Assembly: GCF_007066085.1 (NCBI RefSeq)
Contig: NZ_CP041405.1
Location: 2,790,001-2,854,000 of the forward strand
DNA: 64,000 nucleotides
Direction: 5' to 3'
Source: Paenibacillus thiaminolyticus
GTDB taxonomy: Bacteria > Bacillota > Bacilli > Paenibacillales > Paenibacillaceae
Each line of letters starts with the position of its first letter. The stretch's first letter is position 1. The translations under genes were made by a program, and so were the position numbers. Under the pieces are notes generated by a model. That model was given only the letters and a program-made list of their open reading frames with translations, was not told where the DNA came from and ran no database searches. Below are positions 26,661 to 35,048 of this stretch, one piece after another.

Positions 26661-27002
26661 CTAAGGTTCATCTTCGTGGAAGGATAGACATACGCATCCA
26701 CGTCTTTCGGTTTCATCTTTCAGCTTAATATAAGCCATAATTCCGTTAATTTCGTTTTTGAAGACCCATATTACTAGACCACTAGCTATATCCCCATAAT
26801 CAAGACTTGGTCCAGAATGATAATGGGTAGGTTCAAGGTCCAATACACATTCCCAAGCCTCTTCAACATCTGTAAGCCCTAGGTCTGCAAGATGCTGAAG
26901 ATACGACACGCCGTTCCGAGTCCGTGCTACAAAATGTCTCCGACCTGTACGAATAAATTCCTTCATCTTAGTTAAAAACTGTTCCTTAGATAAATCACTC
27001 AC
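26661..27002 (-). CDS. MqsR-family toxin (mRNA interferase type)
   Basis: A 113-residue protein. The pattern GVSYLQHLADLGLT, VLDLEPTHYHSGPS, IWVFKNEINGIMAYIKLK and CVCLSFHEDEP follows the MqsR fold, whose founding member cleaves mRNA at GCU. The lysine of the E. coli FYKSM motif is His here (HYHSG), and the usual C-terminal tail is short. It starts with GTG behind GGAGGG. The gene precedes its antitoxin, as in E. coli mqsRA, and lies directly downstream of an operator-flanked promoter. The family call rests on motif order; activity is inferred. Confidence 0.82.
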   Translation of the reverse strand: MSDLSKEQFLTKMKEFIRTGRRHFVARTRNGVSYLQHLADLGLTDVEEAWECVLDLEPTHYHSGPSLDYGDIASGLVIWVFKNEINGIMAYIKLKDETERRGCVCLSFHEDEP

Positions 27003-27036
27003 TCACGACGGCCCTCCTTATAACCTCCCCAATGAA

Positions 27037-27090
27037 GTATCATTTGATACCAAAATTTTATCACAAACTCCCTAAAGTATCAATTGATAC
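27037..27090 (-). promoter_or_regulatory. Autoregulated promoter of the toxin-antitoxin operon
   Basis: Two near-identical 14-bp palindromes, GTATCATTTGATAC (27037-27050) and GTATCAATTGATAC (27077-27090), flank and overlap a sigma-A promoter on the minus strand: -35 TTGATA (27078-27083, inside the upstream palindrome), a 17-base spacer and -10 TAAAAT (27055-27060). This is the expected layout for repression by the HTH antitoxin. Confidence 0.85.
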
Positions 27091-27120
27091 AAAAAAATTT
27101 ATACATTATATATAATAAAT

Positions 27121-27154
27121 AGGCCCCGGTTCCGCCTGCACGGAACCGGGGCCT
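27121..27154 (-). terminator. Terminator after the transglutaminase-like gene
   Basis: AGGCCCCGGTTCCG and CGGAACCGGGGCCT form a perfect 14-bp stem with a 6-base loop, followed on the minus strand by ATTTATTATAT. It insulates the toxin-antitoxin promoter from upstream read-through. Confidence 0.8.
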
Positions 27155-27181
27155 TATAGAGAGGAAGAGGACTACCGTAAG

Positions 27182-28396
27182 TTAGGGCGAAGCCGGAATC
27201 GTAATCTCCACGATCCGATCCTCGCTGTTCGTCAGCGACGAGACGCGGTATTCCAGCGAAGCGGGAAGACCGAGCATCGCTACCATGTCATGCAGATCCG
27301 ATCGGAGCTGCAGCTCGTCGCCTTCATACCGAAGCTGCATCCGCTCGCTGCCGGACTCGAGGGCCGTCTGGAACCGCTCGGCCAGGGTGGAGGCGTCATG
27401 AACGGCGCGTTCGGCCAGGAGCACGTCCGGGCTCCATACCTTCTCCAGTTGGCGGGCGAAGCTGCTCAGCGCGCCGCCCTCCGCCTTCATCTGATCGACG
27501 GCCAACGCATAGGCCCGGTCGGCGGCCGGAGCCTGCTCCGCCGTCCAGATATGATCGCCCCGCATCTCTTCATCGGTGCGCAAATAATACGTATACCGAA
27601 TCTGGCCGTCCCGGTTAGGCAGCGGGTCGTCCCAAGTCGCATCCAAGTGGTACCATGAACCGTCCAGCTGCACCAGATTCCAAGCATGCAGCGTGCCGCC
27701 CGCCTCGCCTTCGATAATTTGGCCCGGAATGCCCGCTTCAATCAGCATGGCATGTACCAGCAGCGCGTAGCCCTGGCACACGGTCTTGCCCTCGGTCAGC
27801 GCTTCGTACGCCGTGAACTTGGTCATTCCCTCGTCGTAGGTGAGATGGCTTACGACATAGTCGTGTATCGCTTTCACCTTCTGATGCGGCGAATCATCCG
27901 GGGCCGTAATCTCCTGCACAATCTCATGGGCGCGGTTCAAGACGAACTGCGTTTGTTCCCGCGTTTCTCTATATTCGACATATACGGTGACGAGCGCATA
28001 ATCGACGCTCCCTTTCCATTGGAACGAATACTTGCTTACGTTGTACCTGATAAATGGATCAGAATGAAGCGCGGCCGACAACGCTTCCGTCACCTGCGCC
28101 GTCAGCGTGTCCGTACTGCCTTCATAACGGAAAGAGGAGATACCCTCCCGCTCCGTGAACCGTTCCTCGAACCATTTCGTCATCGCCTTCGCATCATTCA
28201 GCACGACTTCGAAGGGACGGGCTTCCACCGTCGGCCACAGGGCTAGTCCGGCCACTACGCTGACGATGAAGCAGCCCAAGAGCAGAATACGCAATACGGA
28301 GAACGAGGAGCGCCGTCTTGGCCGCTTCCGGATAGCCGTTCCCTCATCGTATTCCCCGCCCAATCGCACGTCTGCATCAACCAATCCGCAACCCAC
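27182..28396 (-). CDS. Membrane-anchored transglutaminase-like protein
   Basis: A 404-residue protein with a short Arg-rich cytoplasmic start, one membrane helix (about 31-52), then an extracellular transglutaminase/cysteine-protease-like domain at about 165-290. The triad is visible: Cys in KTVCQGYA, His in GTLHAWNLV, Asp in YHLDATWDD. Such proteins may act on envelope peptides, but no substrate is known. The upstream GTG start sits on top of its own purine run; a TTG four codons later is better spaced from AAAGGTGG, so the exact start is uncertain. A strong terminator follows. Confidence 0.8.
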   Translation of the reverse strand: MGCGLVDADVRLGGEYDEGTAIRKRPRRRSSFSVLRILLLGCFIVSVVAGLALWPTVEARPFEVVLNDAKAMTKWFEERFTEREGISSFRYEGSTDTLTAQVTEALSAALHSDPFIRYNVSKYSFQWKGSVDYALVTVYVEYRETREQTQFVLNRAHEIVQEITAPDDSPHQKVKAIHDYVVSHLTYDEGMTKFTAYEALTEGKTVCQGYALLVHAMLIEAGIPGQIIEGEAGGTLHAWNLVQLDGSWYHLDATWDDPLPNRDGQIRYTYYLRTDEEMRGDHIWTAEQAPAADRAYALAVDQMKAEGGALSSFARQLEKVWSPDVLLAERAVHDASTLAERFQTALESGSERMQLRYEGDELQLRSDLHDMVAMLGLPASLEYRVSSLTNSEDRIVEITIPASP

Positions 28397-28629
28397 CTTT
28401 CCATCCGGCGGTGTTGTCCGCCTTTGGTGGTTCGTATCGTACCATATGGGTTTTGCAGATGCTGTCTAGTTATGGAAGGCGCTCCGCCGTTCCCGTTCTC
28501 TGACGATTCTATTCCGCTCGACAGTGTCCATCAGCAACAGTGCGGGTTCCGGCTTGTTCCGCCTGGACATCCCTTTCCCCCCTTCCTGGAAAAAGACGAG
28601 CCGTAGCGAATCGATGCGGCATTTGCCTA

Positions 28630-28669
28630 TAAAAAAATGCGCAACCAGCCTAAAAAAACGGTTGCGCAT
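28630..28669 (-). terminator. Terminator after the alpha/beta hydrolase gene
   Basis: On the minus strand ATGCGCAACC and GGTTGCGCAT form a 10-bp stem with a T-rich loop and a run of seven T. It lies eight bases after the stop. Confidence 0.9.
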
Positions 28670-28677
28670 CATCGGAT

Positions 28678-29655
28678 TCAAGTTAATAATGTCTGCCGCG
28701 CCGCAGGCGCCCGCTCCGGATAAGAACAAGGCATCTCGGCCGACAGCCCCAGATGCCAGCGGAAGAACGGGAGCACCTCCGGCCAGAAGCGGGGATCCTG
28801 CTCCGAGCAGCTATGCCCCGGACTGTCGACGAAGACGTGCTGCTGCGGATACGCCAGCCGGGTCAGAATCCCTTCCAGTTCCCCGGCCGGGATGAAGCCG
28901 TCCCCCCGGGAATGCACCATCAACACCGGCACCCGGCCTTCCGTCCGGCCCTCGTTGTCGGACAGCGAGCGGGCCAGATCCAGCTCTTCATAGACCGACA
29001 CGGGAATCTGGGAGCGGTACAGCCAGATACGCGGAATAACCGTAGCGAGCGGATAAGACGGCAGCCGCCGGCGGCGCAGCTCCGCAGCGACCAGGGTCAA
29101 TGGGCGCGCAGGCATGGAATCTGTCACCAGCGCCTGCACATCGAGTCCGCTATCGAGCGCCATGACGGCGCCGAAGCCGCCCAACGAATGGCCGAGCACC
29201 CCGATTCGCTCCGGCTCGACGTCGGAACGGGTGCGCACATATCGAACCGCGGCGAGCAGGTCATCGCGGAACAAAAGCGGCGAAGGGGCCTTGACCGCCC
29301 CGCTGTCTCCATGGCTGCTGACATCATACAGCAGCAGATTGAAGCCGGCATCCGCCAGCGGATAAGCGTAGCGGAGCACGCGCTCGCGGTTCGAGCCCCA
29401 TCCGTGGCACAGGATGATGACCGGAGCACGCTTCGCCGGCGTGTTCCCCTTGCCCCAGACGAACCAGCCATGCAGCGTGGCGCATCCGTCGAAGGAGACG
29501 CGCTCGAACGGGCGCTCCGGCTCATTCCGCACCGGCAATTGCCGTGGAGACTGGCTCTTCACCGCCAGCGTCCAGGTTCCTCCGGCGAGGCAGCCCAGCG
29601 CGGCCATCGCCCCCATGCTGTAGGACCACAGATCAGTCATCTCTGTCATATTCAT
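28678..29655 (-). CDS. Alpha/beta hydrolase, membrane-anchored
   Basis: A 325-residue hydrolase with one amino-terminal hydrophobic helix (about 11-33). The fold is seen in VIILCHGWGSNRE (oxyanion region), nucleophile Ser in GVLGHSLGGFG, acidic residue in VHSRGDGF and catalytic His in DSPGHSCSE. It resembles Hydrolase_4/YqkD-type esterases; the substrate is unknown. The ATG at 29655 follows GTGAGG. It is a single-gene unit with its own terminator. Confidence 0.82.
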   Translation of the reverse strand: MNMTEMTDLWSYSMGAMAALGCLAGGTWTLAVKSQSPRQLPVRNEPERPFERVSFDGCATLHGWFVWGKGNTPAKRAPVIILCHGWGSNRERVLRYAYPLADAGFNLLLYDVSSHGDSGAVKAPSPLLFRDDLLAAVRYVRTRSDVEPERIGVLGHSLGGFGAVMALDSGLDVQALVTDSMPARPLTLVAAELRRRRLPSYPLATVIPRIWLYRSQIPVSVYEELDLARSLSDNEGRTEGRVPVLMVHSRGDGFIPAGELEGILTRLAYPQQHVFVDSPGHSCSEQDPRFWPEVLPFFRWHLGLSAEMPCSYPERAPAARQTLLT

Positions 29656-30082
29656 ATCGCCTCACTTTCCGGTTCATCCATCCCATCGGTGCCGCAGCCG
29701 TCGTTGCATGTCCGGCATGCATTGGGAGCGGCGATGTGCAGGATCGTTTGTTGAAAATCTTCTTATATCAGCAGCCGCCACAATGGCTATCCTTCCCGAA
29801 ATCAATTTACTTTTATTGTATACCATATGTCCAAATTTTCCTAGATTTACGGCTCAAGATGCCATAAAAGCAAGCTTGCAAAGGGATCAACCGCTGCCTT
29901 CCGGAAAACATCCATTTGCTGCGGTTCGTTTCCACGAACTCCAACATCCTAAATTTTGCCGTAACTGTTCAAATATTGCGATAGAAAACCGATAACTTCA
30001 GTATTATGGCGAGATGCCCGTGCTGCCCGCCAAGCGGCCCCGGCACGCATCTACCCCTTGAGGGAGAAAGGAAGGATTGAAT
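29656..30082. other. Intergenic region with a sigma-D promoter
   Basis: About 430 bases without a supportable gene between the hydrolase and the FlxA-like gene. The right half is AT-rich. Apart from the promoter at 29970-29995 I see no terminator, repeat or conserved RNA. Confidence 0.5.
29970..29995 (+). promoter_or_regulatory. Probable sigma-D (motility sigma) promoter
   Basis: CAAA (-35), a 14-base spacer and ACCGATAA (-10) resemble the sigma-D/FliA consensus TAAA-N14-16-GCCGATAT, with the CCGATA core intact. It lies about 90 bases upstream of the FlxA-like gene. Confidence 0.5.
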
Positions 30083-30448
30083 ATGAATGTATCTGCGGTA
30101 TCTGCAGGCGGCCTAGCCAGCACTGGCAGCGGTGCAGCCAGCGGCATCGACCGGCAAATTGAAAGGCTCAATAAACGAAAAGCCGTCATTGCGGAGAAAA
30201 TGTTGGCCGTCGCTACGGGCGACGATGAACAAAAGGTGAAGGACGAAAAAATAAAGGCGCTCAAGATGGAGATGCAAGTCATTGACATGCAAATTCAGCA
30301 GCTGCTGAAGAAAAAAATGGAGATGGAGAAGAAAAAACAAGACCCGACCCAAGCAGACGAGGGGGATATCGGGCCTTCGATTAGCGAACTGATTCAACCG
30401 GACAATAAGCCGCAGGGCGATTCTGTTTTTATTGATTTGAAGCTCTAG
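30083..30448 (+). CDS. FlxA-like coiled-coil protein
   Basis: A 121-residue cytoplasmic protein. After a low-complexity Ser/Gly/Ala start, residues 25-90 are a charged heptad-rich coil (IDRQIERLNKRKAVIAEKM, MEMQVIDMQIQQLLKKKMEMEKKK) matching the FlxA-like family. E. coli flxA is transcribed by the flagellar sigma factor, and a matching promoter lies upstream here, so a motility link is inferred; the molecular role is unknown. Start ATG 30083 follows AAGGAAGG at 7 bases; a TTG two codons earlier is less well placed. Confidence 0.75.
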   Translation: MNVSAVSAGGLASTGSGAASGIDRQIERLNKRKAVIAEKMLAVATGDDEQKVKDEKIKALKMEMQVIDMQIQQLLKKKMEMEKKKQDPTQADEGDIGPSISELIQPDNKPQGDSVFIDLKL

Positions 30449-30656
30449 TCCGGGGGTTCCTCCCCGCAATAGGAAGCTCCCTTCGCGCGCTCCGGCATCT
30501 CGCTTGCGGTTCATCGCAGCGCCCCATGCCGGAGCCCCCGAAGGGGCGATCTCTCCTCCGCTGCCGTCTTCGCCCTTGTGCGGGGACTCGACTCTCCTTT
30601 GGCAGCAGCGTCTCTCTCGAATCAGCTAGCAGCAGCAGTTCTGCCGCATGGTTCCG

Positions 30657-31310
30657 CTATCCCAAGGTCCGGGCAAGCCGGACGAAGCGGGCGGCATGTT
30701 CTGCCATCCCCGCGTAATTGCCGGAACGGATGTCCTCGCCCCGGACGAGCTTCGAGCCAAGCCCGAATGCCGAGGCGCCAGCCGCGGCATAAGCTTCCAT
30801 CGTCGACAGATCGACGCCGCCAGTCGCCATAATCGGAATATGGGCCAGCGGACCGCGAATCTCGCGGATATAATTCGGCCCCAGCGTGCCAAGCGGGAAC
30901 AGCTTGACCGCCTTGGCCCCGGCATTCCACGCCCGCACGATCTCCGTCGGGGTCAGCACACCGGGCCATACATCGACGCCGCGCGCAGCAGCATAGTCGA
31001 TGACGGCCTCGTCCAGATTCGGCGAGATGAGGAACTCCGCTCCCGCCGCCAATGCCTCTCGGGCCATATCGGCATCCAGCACCGTACCTGCGCCGATGAA
31101 GGCGCGCCCCTCGAACCGATTCCGCCACCGGCGAATGATATCCGGAGCGCCTTCGGTATTCATGGTGACCTCCATGAACCGGATCCCGCCGGTTACCAGC
31201 GCTTCCCCTGCCTGATCGGCAGCTTCTCCGGTAAAGCCGCGGAATATGGCGACAATCCTTTCCTGCAGCATGAGTGAGGTTAGATCTTCCTTGCGAGCCG
31301 GATACTCCAT
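30657..31310 (-). CDS. KDPG/KHG aldolase (Eda-like)
   Basis: A 217-residue class I aldolase that splits 2-keto-3-deoxy-6-phosphogluconate or a related acid into pyruvate and a triose phosphate. IVAIFRG, GGIRFMEVTMNT, FIGAGTVLDA, FLISPNLD, PGVLTPTEI, and AVKLFPLG with the Schiff-base Lys fit the family. The ATG at 31310 follows AGGAGG at 7 bases, and the family homology begins there. The next gene upstream on the same strand is a ROK sugar kinase, 84 bases away. The two may form a sugar-acid unit, but no dehydratase or KDG kinase is nearby. Confidence 0.88.
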   Translation of the reverse strand: MEYPARKEDLTSLMLQERIVAIFRGFTGEAADQAGEALVTGGIRFMEVTMNTEGAPDIIRRWRNRFEGRAFIGAGTVLDADMAREALAAGAEFLISPNLDEAVIDYAAARGVDVWPGVLTPTEIVRAWNAGAKAVKLFPLGTLGPNYIREIRGPLAHIPIMATGGVDLSTMEAYAAAGASAFGLGSKLVRGEDIRSGNYAGMAEHAARFVRLARTLG

Positions 31311-31394
31311 CCTTCCGCCTCCTTCCCGGCACTTCTTATCGTGACAGCCGATAGGGCTGTTCGTTCGCTTCGCATGGAGGCGAGGCTCCAATCG

Positions 31395-32378
31395 TTATAT
31401 GATCCCCTCGCCCGTCTGCCGCAGCTTCTCGGCCCGGCGCTTGGCGAAGGCCGCGCTGCCGATGACGCCTCCGTCATCGATTAATTCGCCCTGGCGAATC
31501 GTGAGCCGCTCCAGATAGCCGTGATAGACGGAGCGGGACAGCGTCTCCCGCACCGGCTTCAACAGCCGGTCGCCGGCCATGGCGCCGCCGCCGCCGATGA
31601 CGATGACATCCGGGCTCAGCAGCGAGATGGAATATGACAGTCCAGTTCCGAGCACCTGGCCGGTATATTCCATAATCTCGATGGCGAGCGCATCTCCTTC
31701 GTCATATGCCTGCGAGACATCGGCCGCAGACAGTTCTCCCCGCTCGTACGGGCCGCGCAGCAGGCTCTCGCGTCCTCCCTCCAGCGCTTGCTTCGCTTGG
31801 CGCACGATGCCTGTCGCGGAGACCACCGTCTCCAGGCACCCGGTCAGCCCGCATCCGCACGGGGTCGTCTCGCCCGGAATGGCGACATGGCCCAGTTCTC
31901 CCGCCATGAAGCCGCTTCCGTAATAGAGCTCCCCTTGCACGACGGTAGCTGCCGCCAATCCGGTCCCGATGGTGACGCCATGCACGACGCCCGCGCCCCG
32001 GCCGGCTCCGCTCATCGCCTCGCCATAGACGTACATCCGGACATCGTTATCGATGAATACCGGCACGCCGACCTTAGCGCTAAGCCGTCCGGAGACATCT
32101 ACATTATTCCATTTCAGATTGGACGCGAAGATGCTCACGCCGCGCTCCGGATCGATGAACCCCGGGATTCCGGCGCCGACAGCCAGGAGAAGGCTGCGAT
32201 CCGCGTCGAACTGAACGAACAGCTCATCAATCATATTGGCGATCTTGTCCAACACATGGTCGACGCCAAGCGCCGATTCCGTAGGCCGCTTCAGCTTTCC
32301 AACCATTTCATACCGCTCATTTACCAGGCCGCACACGATATTCGTGCCGCCGACATCGATCCCTACCATATATTGCAT
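31395..32378 (-). CDS. ROK-family sugar kinase (glucokinase-like)
   Basis: A 327-residue kinase with VGIDVGGTNIVCGLV (phosphate loop), FIDNDVRMYVYGE (Asn-Asp catalytic region), HVAIPGETTPCGCGLTGCLE (complete ROK zinc motif) and VIVIGGGGAM. This is the canonical glucokinase-type ROK set, unlike the cysteine-less ROK kinase at 2439. It is followed by a KDPG aldolase gene. Glucose is the default substrate guess; fructose or another hexose is possible. Confidence 0.85.
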   Translation of the reverse strand: MQYMVGIDVGGTNIVCGLVNERYEMVGKLKRPTESALGVDHVLDKIANMIDELFVQFDADRSLLLAVGAGIPGFIDPERGVSIFASNLKWNNVDVSGRLSAKVGVPVFIDNDVRMYVYGEAMSGAGRGAGVVHGVTIGTGLAAATVVQGELYYGSGFMAGELGHVAIPGETTPCGCGLTGCLETVVSATGIVRQAKQALEGGRESLLRGPYERGELSAADVSQAYDEGDALAIEIMEYTGQVLGTGLSYSISLLSPDVIVIGGGGAMAGDRLLKPVRETLSRSVYHGYLERLTIRQGELIDDGGVIGSAAFAKRRAEKLRQTGEGII

Positions 32379-32426
32379 CCTGGTCTCCTGCCCTTCCTTC
32401 TTGTTCGATAGCTCTGTTTGATCCGT

Positions 32427-32435
32427 ATTATAGCA
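32427..32435 (-). promoter_or_regulatory. Extended -10 promoter of the ROK kinase
   Basis: TGCTATAAT on the minus strand, about 50 bases upstream of the kinase ATG. It has the TGN extension and no recognisable -35. The rest of the 374-base gap (32379-32752) holds a plus-strand TATAAT near 32650 that may serve the small membrane protein gene, and nothing else I can name. Confidence 0.55.
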
Positions 32436-32752
32436 CGAGAGGCGCCGATCTTTTGCGTGAATACATCACCGGATTACAAATTTCCCGCAAACGATGAGGG
32501 AGGGCTTCAGCCGGCAAGCCCGGTTCAAAGGCGCAACCGGTGCCTGCAGCTGCCTTCGACGGCGGAACTGCAGCATTTTCCTCCAATTTGCCTCAAAATC
32601 GCCTTAATCTTGGAATCATAATAGAAGACGCGGGGACAGCAAATCGTTATAATGATACTGTGATGTATATCACTACATATGGAAGGCTAGATTTGGTTAT
32701 AGATGTGCAATCAGGAGCAACGCTCAACCATCGGTTCAAGAGGTGATTATTC

Positions 32753-32962
32753 ATGACATACGTCGATATCAGTTCCATAAGCCCGCAGTTGTTCGTGACG
32801 GTGCTGTTTTTTCTGCTCATCGTGTGTCCGCTCGTCAGTCTGGGGATCGTCCGTCTCTTTCAGCAGCGTGTGAAGATCGGCATCACCTACATTGCTTCCG
32901 CCATCGTCTCTTACGTCGTCTTTCTAATCGCTGCCGAATTTGTGCACAAGACATGGGGGTAA
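32753..32962 (+). CDS. Small two-helix membrane protein of unknown function
   Basis: A 69-residue protein with two hydrophobic segments (about 11-32 and 42-62) joined by a short basic loop (RLFQQRVK), and a short KTWG tail. The ATG follows AGAGGTGATTATTC, a good site, and a strong terminator follows 29 bases after the stop, so it is a complete small gene. I do not recognise the family and assign no function. Confidence 0.7.
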   Translation: MTYVDISSISPQLFVTVLFFLLIVCPLVSLGIVRLFQQRVKIGITYIASAIVSYVVFLIAAEFVHKTWG

Positions 32963-32991
32963 CGGGGCACCCCGTCATACCGTTCGTCCGG

Positions 32992-33021
32992 AGCATCCTT
33001 GCGGATAAGGATGCTTTTTTT
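32992..33021 (+). terminator. Terminator after the small membrane protein gene
   Basis: AGCATCCTT and AAGGATGCT form a 9-bp stem with a 6-base loop and a run of at least six T. Confidence 0.9.
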
Positions 33022-33137
33022 GATCCAATCGCCACATCAATGGGACAGGCAAGAACCTGTTGCAACGGCACAAAGCCCCCGCCGCCAATTCCCCCGCCTG
33101 CAGGGCGGAGAAAAAGCGATGAGGGCTAAGCATTACA

Positions 33138-33872
33138 TCATTCGCTGCCGTCGTTCTCGATGGGCGGAATTTCTAATTCGGGATCGACGGAGTCATTATC
33201 TTCCTTCGGCTGCTCAGGCTTCTTCACCTGCAAGCCCGCCTTCTCGTAGAAGGCCGATTTGAGCGTATTGAACTGCGTCGTGTAATCGTTGAACTGCGTC
33301 TTCAATTCTTCGACCTGGCGGTAAGCTTCATTCCGCTCCGCGACCGCCTTATTGATCGACTTCAGCTTCGTATCCTCCGACTTCAGCTGCTCGTACAGCG
33401 ACTGCTCATGTTCAATCCACTTCTCGTAGCTCTCGAAGAGCGACTTGAACGTGTCATACCGCTTCACATACGCTTGATAGGCTTCTTCCGCCGGCTTCTT
33501 CAGCTCCTCTTCCTTCAGATTCGCGATGATGCCGTCCATCTCGCCAATCTGATCGCGCGCCTCGTCCAACTGGGCCTTCATCTGCTCCAGCACCTGCTTG
33601 CGCTCGGCGAGCGCCTGATTCGTATTGTCGATCAGCGTCTGCACGTTACGGTTATCCTGCTTGCCTTGATTAATAATGGAAATGTATTGCTTCTCATCTT
33701 TATCTTCAAGGGTTTTCAGCGAGCTCATCGCGGCCGGCACGTTCACTTCCGTCGACGAAGCCTTCTCGAACCGGTCGAAAATTTGCGTCGTCGGCGATGC
33801 GCCGCATCCTGATATCGCCACGGCGATGGACAATATAGCCGCCGCTGCCCCCCATGTTCTCAATCCTGCCAC
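33138..33872 (-). CDS. YkyA-type putative cell-wall-binding lipoprotein
   Basis: A 244-residue lipoprotein with lipobox AVAISGC. The mature protein is almost entirely helical and charged (LADRK-type heptads; EQMKAQLDEARDQIGEMDG, YEKWIEHEQSLYEQLK), as in the YkyA family, and ends in an acidic, proline-rich tail. The role in B. subtilis is poorly defined. The start is GTG behind GGGAGG. It lies 23 bases after the polysaccharide deacetylase and is probably cotranscribed with it, consistent with a cell-wall context. Confidence 0.85.
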   Translation of the reverse strand: MAGLRTWGAAAAILSIAVAISGCGASPTTQIFDRFEKASSTEVNVPAAMSSLKTLEDKDEKQYISIINQGKQDNRNVQTLIDNTNQALAERKQVLEQMKAQLDEARDQIGEMDGIIANLKEEELKKPAEEAYQAYVKRYDTFKSLFESYEKWIEHEQSLYEQLKSEDTKLKSINKAVAERNEAYRQVEELKTQFNDYTTQFNTLKSAFYEKAGLQVKKPEQPKEDNDSVDPELEIPPIENDGSE

Positions 33873-33895
33873 TCTTCGTACCTCCCTAGTTCCTG

Positions 33896-34753
33896 CTACA
33901 GACGCTTGTCATGATGGAAATTGCAGGCAAAGTGGGCGTTCGGATCATAGACCTCGAACTCATACCCTTTGCTCTGGATATACTCGATAATTGACGGCAA
34001 AGCAGCCAGTGTCTGTTCGCGATCATGCATCAGGATGACCTCCACGTCCTCCGTCAGTCCGGCCTTGACCTGCTCCAGAATCCGATTCGGCTGCCCGACA
34101 TATTGCCAGTCCAGCGAATCGAGCGTCCAGTCCCACATCTTGAATCCGGCCTGCGCGATATCGCCGCGGAATGATTTCCCAATCTGCGGAGCGCTGCCGT
34201 ATGGAGCCCGGATAAGCGTCGGTGTCACGCCGGTCAGATCGTTGACGATGCCTTGGGCTTCCTGGAATTCCTTGATGAAATTCCCTGAACCGCCGCTCTT
34301 ATACAACTTGTTGTAATCATGGGACATGCTGTGAAGGCCCGGATAATGGCCGTCTTCCACGATACGCTTCACCGCGTCGGGATAGGTTCTCATATTGTCG
34401 CCAAGCATGAAGAACGTTGCCTTGATACCGTTTTTGTCCAACAGATCCAGCATGTCGTTCGAATACTTGCTTGGTCCGTCATCGAATGTAAGATAGGCGA
34501 CCTTGCGGGTCATGCCGTTATATTCCTTCGGCACTTCCTTCTCGACCGCTGCCGAGGCGAATGCGGCTACTTCCGTGACAACCAGTTCACTGCCGGTCGC
34601 CGACGCGGTGCCGGTGCCTATCAGACTCTTGGCGACCGAATAAGCACCATAGCAAATGCCAATAACGAGCAGCAACAATACCGTCCGCCCGATCCATCTC
34701 TTCTTGCTCTTCCGCTTCCGTGTGTTTCTCGACATCACGTTTCGATCATTCAT
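33896..34753 (-). CDS. Polysaccharide deacetylase (NodB family), membrane-anchored
   Basis: A 285-residue protein with a very basic start (RNTRKRKSKKRW), one membrane helix at about 22-42, and an extracellular NodB domain. Motif 1 is TFDDGPSKY, motif 2 HSMSHD (the two metal His), motif 3 RAPYGS, motif 4 WTLDSLDW and motif 5 ILMHD. It most likely deacetylates peptidoglycan GlcNAc or a surface glycan. The ATG at 34753 follows GTGGAG at 7 bases; the open frame extends upstream but without homology or site. It is the first gene of a pair with the YkyA lipoprotein. Confidence 0.9.
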   Translation of the reverse strand: MNDRNVMSRNTRKRKSKKRWIGRTVLLLLVIGICYGAYSVAKSLIGTGTASATGSELVVTEVAAFASAAVEKEVPKEYNGMTRKVAYLTFDDGPSKYSNDMLDLLDKNGIKATFFMLGDNMRTYPDAVKRIVEDGHYPGLHSMSHDYNKLYKSGGSGNFIKEFQEAQGIVNDLTGVTPTLIRAPYGSAPQIGKSFRGDIAQAGFKMWDWTLDSLDWQYVGQPNRILEQVKAGLTEDVEVILMHDREQTLAALPSIIEYIQSKGYEFEVYDPNAHFACNFHHDKRL

Positions 34754-34984
34754 GCTCAATCTCCACTTCCTTCTCCTTCTTTCGACACTACTATAATACA
34801 AGTCTAGCATTTTGACATTACAGAAACATGACAAAAAGGGAAAATAAGCGGGATTAATATAAACAATGTTGTTACCATTACATAGAAAAGATATGGTAGG
34901 AATCGAGAGTCGTTCGGATAGAAAAACGAGGACAATCTAGTAAAAGAAAGGAAGCGCCCCAACTATTTATATTCATGGCATGCC

Positions 34985-35018
34985 AAAAAAATGACCCGGG
35001 AACGAAGCCCGGGTCATT
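34985..35018 (-). terminator. Terminator after the dehydrogenase gene
   Basis: On the minus strand AATGACCCGGG and CCCGGGTCATT form an 11-bp stem with a 7-base loop followed by TTTTTT. It ends the topB-dehydrogenase unit. Confidence 0.9.
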
Positions 35019-35048
35019 CCTGAGCGGCGTCTTCATCGCCGCCTTCTC

